DNA of 64,000 bases from Thermoplasmata archaeon (GTDB taxonomy: Archaea; Thermoplasmatota; Thermoplasmata; Lutacidiplasmatales; UBA184). This document shows, in pieces, positions 45,919 to 54,311 of this stretch. Position 1 is the first letter of the stretch. Each line of letters starts with the position of its first letter. The stretch is from NCBI GenBank assembly GCA_022750435.1, contig JAKIVS010000004.1:1-64000 (forward strand), written 5' to 3'. The position numbers and the translations under genes are program-made. The notes beneath the pieces are model-generated. The model saw nothing but the letters and a program-made list of their open reading frames with translations. It was not told where the DNA came from and ran no database searches.

Positions 45919-48456
45919 ATGCTTTCCGCCCGAGCCCTCGTCGTCGGAGCCGTCGCCGTCTTCGTCGCCCTTCTCATGGTCGCTCCGGGCGGGTCGGGCC
46001 TGGGGGCCTCCCCCCTCCACCTCGCCCCCCTCCAGGGAGCCTCCGCGACCGCGTCCCACACGGCGCCCGGCGGTGCCGTCGCGGCGGAGAGCCGGATCCT
46101 CTCGGAATTGCGCGCGTCCCACGCCGCGACCAAGGACGCGTTCCTCCCCAACCTGAACGTGCCGGCCCGCGTCGAGGGCGGCACCATCGTCCCGACCTAC
46201 GCCCAGGCGCCGGCCCCGATGGGGATCGGGGACCTTGGCATCCAGCAGATCCACGGCAAGAACGTCGGCACCGTCTCCTACACCTCCAGCGTCGAAGCGA
46301 GCGTCACGATCAACGCCCTGAATTCGACGTATCTCGATGGCTTCGGACCGGACTCCGTCTCGATCCAGTTGAACACGGTCCTGACCCACGTGGACCTGTT
46401 CGGGAACGTGAACAACCAGTTCTGGATCCAGAACGTCCCGGTGTACGTCGAGTCGACGCACAAGCTGTACATCGTCGACAACATCTGGAACTTCTCCAGC
46501 TCGGCGTTCCAGTTCACGGCGAACTCCCTCTACCGGTACCACGGGATCGAGATCCCGCCGGTGTACTACTTCGCGAACGGGCCCCAGTGGACGACCGCCG
46601 AGCCGTTCACGGTGCGCGTGTTCAACAACGCCTCGGTGATGAACGACCGGCCGACGGTGTTCCTGAACTATTCCATCACGGTCTCGAACGGCACCACCTA
46701 CTCCGGCTCGTACGACGAGGTCGAGTTCAACTCGACCGGACTCGCGCACCCGACGCACCCGGCCCCGATGCCGACGTTCCAGATCGATGGCCAGCAGTAC
46801 GGCGCTCAGGGGTACCTTCCGAACGACGCCGAGATCATGCTCGGGGGATCGAGCGACGGCGCCACCACTTCGGTGAACGACGTGAACGCCACCATGACGC
46901 TCGCGACCCTCCCGAATGCCTCGGCGACGTACGTTCTGGTCCCGGCCGCCTACAATTTCGGGTTCGACACCGGCGAGACGGCGGAGGGGATTGCGGAGTG
47001 GGCCTCCAACGGGTCGTCCCCCGTCGCCCACCTCGCCGCGGGCCCCTCGCTGCTCCGTCCCCTGTGGGGGATCGGAGGTTCGGTGGCCGGATTCATCCCG
47101 GTCCAGTTCCACGTGACCCCCTCGAACGCGTTCGTCTTCGCCTCCTCCGGGACGTCGTTCCGGGCCGGTTCCGCGGCCTGGGCCCCGCTGCTCGCGAACG
47201 GGACCGGGAGCTACCAGCTCCCCCCCGGCCACTATGCATTCGAATTCCTCCTCAGCGACCACGGCACGAAGATCGTCGTCGTCTCCGGTGCGCTCTCCAC
47301 GGTGGTCACGCTCCCGGCGAATCCGTCGGTGGGGATCACCACCCCGCTGTACGCCTGGGGGAACGCCCAGCTCGCGGCCATCTCCCAGCCGGGCGGCACG
47401 GGGACGCTCGGAAAACCCTACGTCCTCCAGAACGGAGGGTCGGCGACCCTGAACCCTCTGTTCGGTGAGTTCAACGATTTCGAGTTCCCCGTGTTCTTCG
47501 GGATCCTGCTCGTCAACACGAGCGCCTACGTGACGGTCACGAACGCCCCCTCGTTCTTCGTGACCTACTCCCTCCCGATCGAGGCGGCGGCCATCGCCGC
47601 GAACGGGCTCCCGACGTACAATTACCTCCAGCAGGAGTACTACAACGTCCACCACGTGTCCGTCGTCGGAAATCCGACGATCTCCGGGTGGTTCTCCTTC
47701 GAGACTTCGGGGACGATGGTCGGCAACGTGCTGTTCTGGAACTCCTCCGCGAACCTGATCGCGGGCAACACGTTCGACGACATGAGCGTCGGGCTGTTCG
47801 TCTACGGCGGCACGAACAACGTCGTCTGGGGCAACACGTTCACCGTCTCGAGCCCGGTCGCCGCGTTCCCGTCGTCCATCCTCAACGACCCCGGGAACGA
47901 GACCGGAATCGTCCTCTCGGCCAACAACGACCTCCTCTACGACAACTACTTCGACGTGCCGGTCCCGGCCGTCACGCCGACGACGAACGTCCTGACCTTC
48001 CTCCCCTCGTCGTACCACGACGTCTGGAACGTCAGCTCCTCGCCGCTCCACCTCGTGCGGGTCGTGAACGGATTCTCCCTGTTCGGCAACATCGTGGGCG
48101 GGCCTCACCAGGGAGGGAACTTCTGGTCGACGTACGGCTCCCCCGCGGACCCGTACGGGGTCCTGCCGTTCGACGCGGCCGGCGGCATCGGCGCGGGCGG
48201 CGACCTGCTGCCCCTCACGCCGTTCCTCCTCCACCCGCTGACGTTCCACGAGAAGGGGCTCCCCATGGGCCAGCCGTGGTCGGTGACGATCAACGGGGTG
48301 ACGCTCTCCAGCGTCGGGCTGACGATCCGGTTCTACGAGCCGGCGGGGACGTACGCCTACGTCGTGAGCCCAATCGCGGGATTCACGGCCCACCCGGCCA
48401 CCGGAGCGGTCACGGTCCCCAACGGCGCCGCGTCGGCCACGATCGGCTGGACGTAG
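45919..48456 (+). CDS. Thermopsin-like (peptidase A5) secreted protein with C-terminal beta-helix/NosD-like segment
   Basis: Signal peptide; APAPMGIGDLGI...SSVEASVTINALNSTY, VSIQLNTVLTHV, IVDNIWNFSS, DAEIMLGGSSDG, AAYNFGFDTGETAEGI; later NLIAGNTFDDMSVGLFVYGGTNNVVWGNTF. Confidence 0.78.
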   Translation: MLSARALVVGAVAVFVALLMVAPGGSGLGASPLHLAPLQGASATASHTAPGGAVAAESRILSELRASHAATKDAFLPNLNVPARVEGGTIVPTYAQAPAPMGIGDLGIQQIHGKNVGTVSYTSSVEASVTINALNSTYLDGFGPDSVSIQLNTVLTHVDLFGNVNNQFWIQNVPVYVESTHKLYIVDNIWNFSSSAFQFTANSLYRYHGIEIPPVYYFANGPQWTTAEPFTVRVFNNASVMNDRPTVFLNYSITVSNGTTYSGSYDEVEFNSTGLAHPTHPAPMPTFQIDGQQYGAQGYLPNDAEIMLGGSSDGATTSVNDVNATMTLATLPNASATYVLVPAAYNFGFDTGETAEGIAEWASNGSSPVAHLAAGPSLLRPLWGIGGSVAGFIPVQFHVTPSNAFVFASSGTSFRAGSAAWAPLLANGTGSYQLPPGHYAFEFLLSDHGTKIVVVSGALSTVVTLPANPSVGITTPLYAWGNAQLAAISQPGGTGTLGKPYVLQNGGSATLNPLFGEFNDFEFPVFFGILLVNTSAYVTVTNAPSFFVTYSLPIEAAAIAANGLPTYNYLQQEYYNVHHVSVVGNPTISGWFSFETSGTMVGNVLFWNSSANLIAGNTFDDMSVGLFVYGGTNNVVWGNTFTVSSPVAAFPSSILNDPGNETGIVLSANNDLLYDNYFDVPVPAVTPTTNVLTFLPSSYHDVWNVSSSPLHLVRVVNGFSLFGNIVGGPHQGGNFWSTYGSPADPYGVLPFDAAGGIGAGGDLLPLTPFLLHPLTFHEKGLPMGQPWSVTINGVTLSSVGLTIRFYEPAGTYAYVVSPIAGFTAHPATGAVTVPNGAASATIGWT

Positions 48457-48555
48457 GACCGGTCCCCGCTCGGAAACGGGCGAGGGTCGCGTTCCGGGCA
48501 CTTCCGGGCCTCCCCCGCCACTAGCCCTTATGCGGGAGGTCCGCGTCCGGCCGCC

Positions 48556-51500
48556 GTGGAGTCGTACGACCGCGCCATCGACTCCGAGATCGACCGTGTC
48601 TACGCCTGCGCGGAGGCGGCCCGGCGGCAGGGGCTCGACCCGGAGGTCACCCCCGAGATTCCCCGGGCGCAGGACATGGCGATGCGGGTCGAGAAGCTTC
48701 TCGTCCACCTCCATCTCGACGGGATCGCCGAGGAGATCCGGGAGCTCTGCGCGAAGATGCCCCGGGAGGAAGTCGCTGTGGCGATCTCCCGAAGGCTGGC
48801 GAACGACCCCGCGCGGGGCGCCGAGCTCGAGTCCCGCCTCGACGCCGCGCTCCGGGTCGGCCTGGCGGTCCTGACCGAGGGGATTCTCGTCGCGCCCTTG
48901 GAGGGACTCGCGGAGGTCCACCTTCGTCCGGGCCGCAACGGGCCGTACGTGGAGCTGTACTACGCCGGGCCGATCCGCGCGGCCGGCGGGACGGCGCAGG
49001 CGCTCTCGGTCCTCCTCGCCGACGTGATCCGGCGCGACCTCGGCCTCGCCGCGTACGAGCCGACCGACCTCGAGGTCGGGCGCTACCAGGAGGAGATCCC
49101 GCTCTACAAGCACCTGCAGCACCTCCAGTACGTCCCGAGCGCCGCCGAGGTCGAGGCGGTCGTCCGGAACGTCCCGGTGTGCATCTCCGGCGAATCGACG
49201 GAGGGCGATGCGGAGGTGAGCGCGTTCCGCAACATTCCCCGCGTCCCGACGAACGGCGTCCGCGGGGGCGCTTGCCTCGTGATCGCCGAGGGACTCTGCC
49301 AGAAGGCGACGAAGCTCCGCAAGGTCGTGGAGAAGCTCGGCGTCCCCGGCTGGGAGTTCCTCGGGGAGCTCGGCCACCACGGCCCGAGCGACGCGGCCGC
49401 CGAAGGGCCTCCCAAGTACCTCCGGGAGGCGCTCGGCGGACGGCCAGTCCTCGCGTATCCCGGGCGACCCGGCGGCTTCCGTCTCGTGTACGGACGCGCC
49501 CGGACGACTGGACTCGCCTCCCTCGCCGTCAACCCCGCGACAATGGTGCTCCTGCGCGAGTTTGTCGCCGTCGGGACGCAGCTGAAAATCGAGTATCCGG
49601 GAAAGGCGTCGGCGATGGCCCTCTGCGACACGGTCGAGGGCCCCATCGTCGAGCTGATCGACGGTACACTGACGGCGGTGAACGAAGCGGCCCGGGCGGC
49701 CGACGTGCTCCCCACCGTCCGACGGATCGTGGACCTGGGGGAGATCCTGGTCCCGTTCGGGGAGTTCCTCGAGAACAACCGGGCCCTCGTGCCGGGGGCG
49801 TACTCCCTCCCGTGGCACCTCGAGGAACTGGCCGCGTCCGGCGCCCCGCGCGACCGGCGCTCCTTCCAACCGACGTACGCGCAGGCGGTCGAGGATGCGG
49901 GCCGGTACGGTGTCCCTCTCCATCCACGGTTCCTCCTGTTCTGGCACGACCTGACGCCGGGCAGTGTGACCGAGCTGTCGGCGTGGGTCGAGTCCGAGGG
50001 ACGGATCGTCGAGGGGGGCCTCGACCTCCCGTGGGCTCCGGAGCGGCGGGAACACCTCGTCTGGCTGGGGGCCCTCCACGGGCCGACCCCCGACGGACGC
50101 CTGCGCGTCGAGCCGGTGAGCTCGGACGCGCTGCTCGGCGGCCTCGGTCTCGCCGCCCTCGGCGACCGCGTCGTCCGCCGCGTCGCGGTCGACCGTCCCG
50201 AGACCGACGTCCTCGCGCTCGTCTCCCGGCTCTCGGGCTGCGCGGTCCGGGCCCGGGCCCCGTCGCGCGTGGGCGCGCGGGTGGGCCGGCCCGAAAAGGC
50301 CCGCCAGCGCTCGATGAGCCCGAACGTGCACGTCCTATTCCCCGTCGGCCCGGGGGGAGGTCCCCATCGGTCTGTTCCGGAGGCGGCGCGTCGGACGGTC
50401 AACGAACCGGCGCCCACGCTCCTCGGGCTGCGCCTCTGCCCGGCGTGCGCCCGCTCGAGCGTCTGGATGCGATGCTCGTGCGGGACCCACACGGAGCCGA
50501 CCGGCAAGATCGTCCAGCAGCCGCTGCCGGTCGCGGCGCTCTGGGCCGACGCCGTCCAACGGCTCGGCATCCGCCGCAATCTCGAGGTGAAGGGCGTCAA
50601 GGGACTCACCTCCCGCGGCAAGGTCCCCGAGACGCTCGAGAAGGGGCTTCTGAGGGCGCGCCACGGCATCTCGGTCTACCAGGACGGGACGGCCCGCTTC
50701 GACCTGACCGACCTTCCCCTCACCCACTTCCGGCCCCGCGAGATCGGGCTCTCCCTCGAGAAGGCGGCGGCGCTCGGCTACACGACCGACTGGTCGGGCG
50801 CCCCCCTCGACTCGCCCGACCAGCTCGTCGAACTTCTGCCCCAGGACCTCGTGGTCTCGCGGTCGTGCGGCGCGTACCTCTGGGAGCTGTCGAAGTTCGT
50901 CGACGACGAGCTCGTCGCCCTCTACAATCTCGAGCCGTTCTACAAGGCGGCGCGCGCGGACGACCTGATCGGGGCGCTCGTCATCGCGCTCGCGCCCCAC
51001 ACCTCCGGCGGCGTCACCGGCCGGATCATCGGGTACACTGAGGCCGAGGCGTGCTTTGCCCATCCGGTGTTCCACGCCGCCAAGCGGCGCAACTGCGACG
51101 GCGACGAGGATTCGGTGACGCTCGTCCTCGACGGGCTGCTGAACTTCTCCCGCGCCTATTTACCGGAAACGCGCGGGGCGCTCATGGACAAGCCGCTCGT
51201 GCTCACGACCCGGCTCGATGCGACGGAGGTCGACAAGGAGGCGCACAACGTCGACATCGTCGCCCGGTACCCGCTCGCCCTCTACCGGGCGGCGGCTGCC
51301 GGGCTGAGCGCGAAGGAGGTGGACCGGGTGGTGGAGACGCTCGGAAAGCGGCTCGCCCGCGCCGACCCGATGGTCGGTACGGCCTTCACCCATGACACCA
51401 CCGACATCGCGGGCGGCCCGGTCCGCTCGGCGTACCGCCAGTCCGAATCGATGGAGCGGATCGTCGAGCAGTCCCTCGTCCTTACCTCGCAGATCCGCGC

Positions 51501-51951
51501 GGTCGACGTGGCGGACGCGGTGACGCTCGTCCTCAACGCCCACTTCCTGCCCGACCTGATGGGGAATCTGAAGAGCTACGCCACGCAGAAATTCCGCTGC
51601 AAGGTCTGCAATACGTCGTACCGCCGACCGCCGTTGTCCGGACGGTGCTCGACGCCGGCCGCGCACGGCGCGCCGTGCGGGGGCGCGTTGACCCCGACCG
51701 TCTTCGAGGGGGCTGTCCGAAAGTACCTCGGGCTCTCGCAGCGCCTGGCGGCGACCCCGGGCGTCACCCCGTACGTCCGCCAGCGGGTGCAGCTGCTCGA
51801 GTCGTCGCTGGCCACGCTGTTCCCCGGCACGCCGCAGCAGGCGACGCTCGACCGGTTCGAGGCCGCGAAGGCGCCGACCGCGGTCGAGGAGATGGCCCGC
51901 GACAAGGCCCATATAGAACGCGCCGCCTCCGGTCCGACGGCGGGCTTGTAG
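48556..51951 (+). CDS. polC: DNA polymerase II large subunit (PolD DP2), intein-free
   Basis: YYAGPIRAAGGTAQALSVLLADVIR, EKATKLRKVVEKLGVPGWEFL-type segment, KRRNCDGDEDSVTLVLDGLLNFSRAYLPETRGALMDKPLVL; zinc-binding CKVCNTSYRRPP...C. Confidence 0.95.
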   Translation: MESYDRAIDSEIDRVYACAEAARRQGLDPEVTPEIPRAQDMAMRVEKLLVHLHLDGIAEEIRELCAKMPREEVAVAISRRLANDPARGAELESRLDAALRVGLAVLTEGILVAPLEGLAEVHLRPGRNGPYVELYYAGPIRAAGGTAQALSVLLADVIRRDLGLAAYEPTDLEVGRYQEEIPLYKHLQHLQYVPSAAEVEAVVRNVPVCISGESTEGDAEVSAFRNIPRVPTNGVRGGACLVIAEGLCQKATKLRKVVEKLGVPGWEFLGELGHHGPSDAAAEGPPKYLREALGGRPVLAYPGRPGGFRLVYGRARTTGLASLAVNPATMVLLREFVAVGTQLKIEYPGKASAMALCDTVEGPIVELIDGTLTAVNEAARAADVLPTVRRIVDLGEILVPFGEFLENNRALVPGAYSLPWHLEELAASGAPRDRRSFQPTYAQAVEDAGRYGVPLHPRFLLFWHDLTPGSVTELSAWVESEGRIVEGGLDLPWAPERREHLVWLGALHGPTPDGRLRVEPVSSDALLGGLGLAALGDRVVRRVAVDRPETDVLALVSRLSGCAVRARAPSRVGARVGRPEKARQRSMSPNVHVLFPVGPGGGPHRSVPEAARRTVNEPAPTLLGLRLCPACARSSVWMRCSCGTHTEPTGKIVQQPLPVAALWADAVQRLGIRRNLEVKGVKGLTSRGKVPETLEKGLLRARHGISVYQDGTARFDLTDLPLTHFRPREIGLSLEKAAALGYTTDWSGAPLDSPDQLVELLPQDLVVSRSCGAYLWELSKFVDDELVALYNLEPFYKAARADDLIGALVIALAPHTSGGVTGRIIGYTEAEACFAHPVFHAAKRRNCDGDEDSVTLVLDGLLNFSRAYLPETRGALMDKPLVLTTRLDATEVDKEAHNVDIVARYPLALYRAAAAGLSAKEVDRVVETLGKRLARADPMVGTAFTHDTTDIAGGPVRSAYRQSESMERIVEQSLVLTSQIRAVDVADAVTLVLNAHFLPDLMGNLKSYATQKFRCKVCNTSYRRPPLSGRCSTPAAHGAPCGGALTPTVFEGAVRKYLGLSQRLAATPGVTPYVRQRVQLLESSLATLFPGTPQQATLDRFEAAKAPTAVEEMARDKAHIERAASGPTAGL
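51909..51916 (+). promoter_or_regulatory. TATA box (CCATATAG) of the tRNA-Arg gene, inside the DP2 coding region
   Basis: About 30 nt upstream of the tRNA 5' end. Confidence 0.55.
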
Positions 51952-52050
51952 GGTAGCCTGGATTATCCTGTTGGCCTTCGAAGCCAACGACGTGGGTTCG
52001 AATTGCCGGCGAGGGAGACCTCCGCCGGCCCGGAACTCCCACCAAGCCCG
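51942..52050 (+). tRNA. tRNA-Arg(TCG) with 34-nt intron in the T-loop (52003-52036 or 52004-52037)
   Basis: Acceptor GGGCTTG/CAAGCCC, G73; U8 A9; D-loop A14, G18 G19, A20, A21; anticodon arm TTGGC-CTTCGAA-GCCAA (anticodon TCG); T-arm GTGGG-TTCGAA[intron]T-CCCAC. Mature length 75 nt; intron has a GCCGGCG/CGCCGGC stem with GAGA-capped tip. Confidence 0.88.
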
Positions 52051-52080
52051 TCTCCGAGCCCCGGGGGGCCGCGGAGCGTC

Positions 52081-52389
52081 TCAGCGGAAGTACGCGGAGG
52101 CTCCGGAGTCGGCGGCCCGCTTCTCTTCCTCGGGCTTCGCCGCCTCAAGGACGTCGAGCGCGAGCATCGCGTTGAGCGGGATCAGTCGGATCCGGCCCTT
52201 GTCCTCCTTCACGGAGTCGTCGAGCTCGATGGCGAGGGAGTTGTCCCCGCCGACGGAGACGAGGCCGCGGAAGAGGCCGGTTGAGACGAGCGCCTCGTCC
52301 CGGGTCCCGGCGGACCGGACGCGGACGCGGGAACCGGAGGTGAGCACGATCGCCGGCTTCTTCGGCGCCGTGGACGGTTCGGCGGTCAC
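52081..52389 (-). CDS. Small conserved protein, possibly Sm/SH3-barrel-like
   Basis: GTGA overlap with upstream wHTH gene; SGSRVRVRSAGTRDEALVSTGLFRGLVSVGGDNSLAIELDD beta-rich. Confidence 0.5.
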   Translation of the reverse strand: MTAEPSTAPKKPAIVLTSGSRVRVRSAGTRDEALVSTGLFRGLVSVGGDNSLAIELDDSVKEDKGRIRLIPLNAMLALDVLEAAKPEEEKRAADSGASAYFR

Positions 52390-52904
52390 TTGTCCGCTCC
52401 CTTCGACTTGCTCGGGCGGGTCGGCGCGGGCGGTTTCTGGAGCTGCTCGGCGCTCCACTTCTCGGCCAGTGCTTGCACGTGATTCACGGTCTCCCGGTAT
52501 CGCTTGAGGGCGTTCTGGGCGTTCGCTTCGGTGAAGTCCCAGGCGCGCGCGAGGTTCCCGTAACGGACCCGGTACCCCTTGCGTCCCTTGCCGTCCTGAG
52601 CGCCCCCGACCTCCTCCAAAAGGTCGAGGGACTTCAGCTTGTTGATATGCCGGTAGACCGACGACTTCGGGGTCTTCAGCACCGTGGCGAGCTCCTCCGC
52701 GTACCACGCCCTCGCCGGGTCGCGGAGGAGACAGTCCTTGAGAAGTCGGTACGCAATCGATTCGCCGACCGGTCCGTCGCCGCCGCGCCCGTCGTCGCTC
52801 GGGGGGAGGTAGCCGACGAGGCGCAGGAACTCGACGAGCACCTCGTCGAAGTCGGCGACCGGGGTGAGCGGCGTCGAGTAGCGGAGCAGGAGCTCGAACG
52901 GCAT
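52386..52904 (-). CDS. Winged helix-turn-helix (ArsR-like) transcriptional regulator
   Basis: AWYAEELATVLKTPKSSVYRHINKLKSLDLLEEVGG; TTTATGG on the minus strand about 30 nt upstream. Confidence 0.78.
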   Translation of the reverse strand: MPFELLLRYSTPLTPVADFDEVLVEFLRLVGYLPPSDDGRGGDGPVGESIAYRLLKDCLLRDPARAWYAEELATVLKTPKSSVYRHINKLKSLDLLEEVGGAQDGKGRKGYRVRYGNLARAWDFTEANAQNALKRYRETVNHVQALAEKWSAEQLQKPPAPTRPSKSKGADK

Positions 52905-52995
52905 CCGGTTCGGACGGGGCACCGCGCCCGGTCCATAAAGGCGGAGCCGTGGGAGCCGTCCGAAACGATTTGACGGCCGGCCCGGTCCGACGGGC

Positions 52996-53841
52996 GTGCC
53001 GTTCACCCTCGAGCAACCGACGACCGTGGAGGAGGCGCTGCGCCGCTTGGCGGACCCGACCGGGGGGCCCGCGGTGGCGATCGCCGGCGGTACGGACCTT
53101 CTGCTCGACCTGGACGAGGGCCGGGTCTCGGCCGGTCGCGTGGTGTCTCTCCGTCGTCTCCCCTGGAATCGGCTCCAGTGGCAGGGGGACTCTCTGGTCG
53201 TCGGCTCCACGTTGCCGTTCGCGCGCTTGGGCGCGGACCCAGCCGTCCGGGCCCGCTTGCCCGGGCTCGTCGACGCGGTGGACGCCGTCGGCAGCCTCGC
53301 GCTCCGCCACCGGGCGACGCTGGGGGGCAACCTCGGGCGTGCCGCCCCCGCCTCGGACGTCGTCCCCATCCTCCTCGCCCTGGGCGCCACAGTCCGCCTC
53401 GTGGGCATCGGCGGCCACCGGGACGTGCCGGTCGGCCGGTTCGTCCGCTCCTCCCGGCAGACCGACCTTGCCCCCGGCGAGCTGATCGAGTCGATCTCGA
53501 TCCCGTCCGCTCCGGTGTCGGCGTACGTCTGGCAGCGCGTGCGTCCGGCGAACGACGTGAGCCAGGTCGGCGTCGCCGTGGCCCGCTCCGACTCCCCGAG
53601 CGGTTGGCACGTGGCGCTCGGAGGGGTCTTGCCGGCGCCGACCCGGGTCGTCGAAGCGGAGGCGCTGCTCGCGCGCCGTCGACCGAACGACGCCGAGGTC
53701 GAGCTGGCCGCCCAGGCCGCCGCGCAGAGGGCGACGTTCGTGACCGACAAGCGGGCCACGGAGTCGTACCGGCGCCGCCTGGTCTCCACGCTCGTGCGGC
53801 GCGCCGTCGCTCGGGCGCTCCGAACGGAGGTCGGCGGATGA
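52996..53841 (+). CDS. Molybdenum hydroxylase FAD-binding (medium) subunit, CoxM/XdhB-type
   Basis: VAIAGGTDLLLDL, RHRATLGGNLGRAAPASDVVPILLALGA. Confidence 0.9.
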   Translation: MPFTLEQPTTVEEALRRLADPTGGPAVAIAGGTDLLLDLDEGRVSAGRVVSLRRLPWNRLQWQGDSLVVGSTLPFARLGADPAVRARLPGLVDAVDAVGSLALRHRATLGGNLGRAAPASDVVPILLALGATVRLVGIGGHRDVPVGRFVRSSRQTDLAPGELIESISIPSAPVSAYVWQRVRPANDVSQVGVAVARSDSPSGWHVALGGVLPAPTRVVEAEALLARRRPNDAEVELAAQAAAQRATFVTDKRATESYRRRLVSTLVRRAVARALRTEVGG

Positions 53842-54311
53842 CCGGGCCCCTCACCCTCGCGATCAACGGCGCCCATCCGCGGACCGTCGACGTACCCGAC
53901 GACGAGCGCCTGCTCGACACGTTGCGATGGCGTCTCGGCATGAAGGGGACGAAGGAGGGGTGCCGCACGGGCGACTGCGGCGCGTGCACGGTCCTGGTCG
54001 ACGGCGAGACGACGCTGTCGTGCCTCACCCTGAGCCGCGAAGTCGACGGGTCGAAGGTCACCACCATCGAGGGGATCGCGGACGACCCGGAGGGCCGGAA
54101 GGTCCAGGCCGCCTTCGAGGCGGAAGAGGCGCTCCAGTGCGGCTACTGCACCCCGGGATTCATCGTGGCGCTGACCGGAGTCCGACGCGAGCTCGGGCCG
54201 GAGGCGTCGACGGCGGCGCTCGTGGACGGTCTGCAGGGGAACCTCTGCCGCTGCACCGGGTACCTCGCGATCCTCCGTGCCGTTGAGCGGGTCCGGGAGG
54301 CTCCGCGGTGA
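53838..54311 (+). CDS. Molybdenum hydroxylase 2x[2Fe-2S] small subunit, CoxS-type
   Basis: GCRTGDCGACTVLVDGETTLSC, CGYCTPGFIVAL, NLCRCTGYLAILRAV. Confidence 0.95.
   Translation: MTGPLTLAINGAHPRTVDVPDDERLLDTLRWRLGMKGTKEGCRTGDCGACTVLVDGETTLSCLTLSREVDGSKVTTIEGIADDPEGRKVQAAFEAEEALQCGYCTPGFIVALTGVRRELGPEASTAALVDGLQGNLCRCTGYLAILRAVERVREAPR

Noticed and set aside
45721-50331. 1536-aa minus-strand ORF
   Set aside because: Arg/Gly/Asp/Val-rich shadow ORF antisense to the MFS, thermopsin and DP2 genes; no recognisable domain.
51942-52050. tRNA pseudogene
   Set aside because: All helices and tertiary/identity positions are intact once the 34-nt insertion is removed, and the insertion is a well-folded intron-like hairpin.
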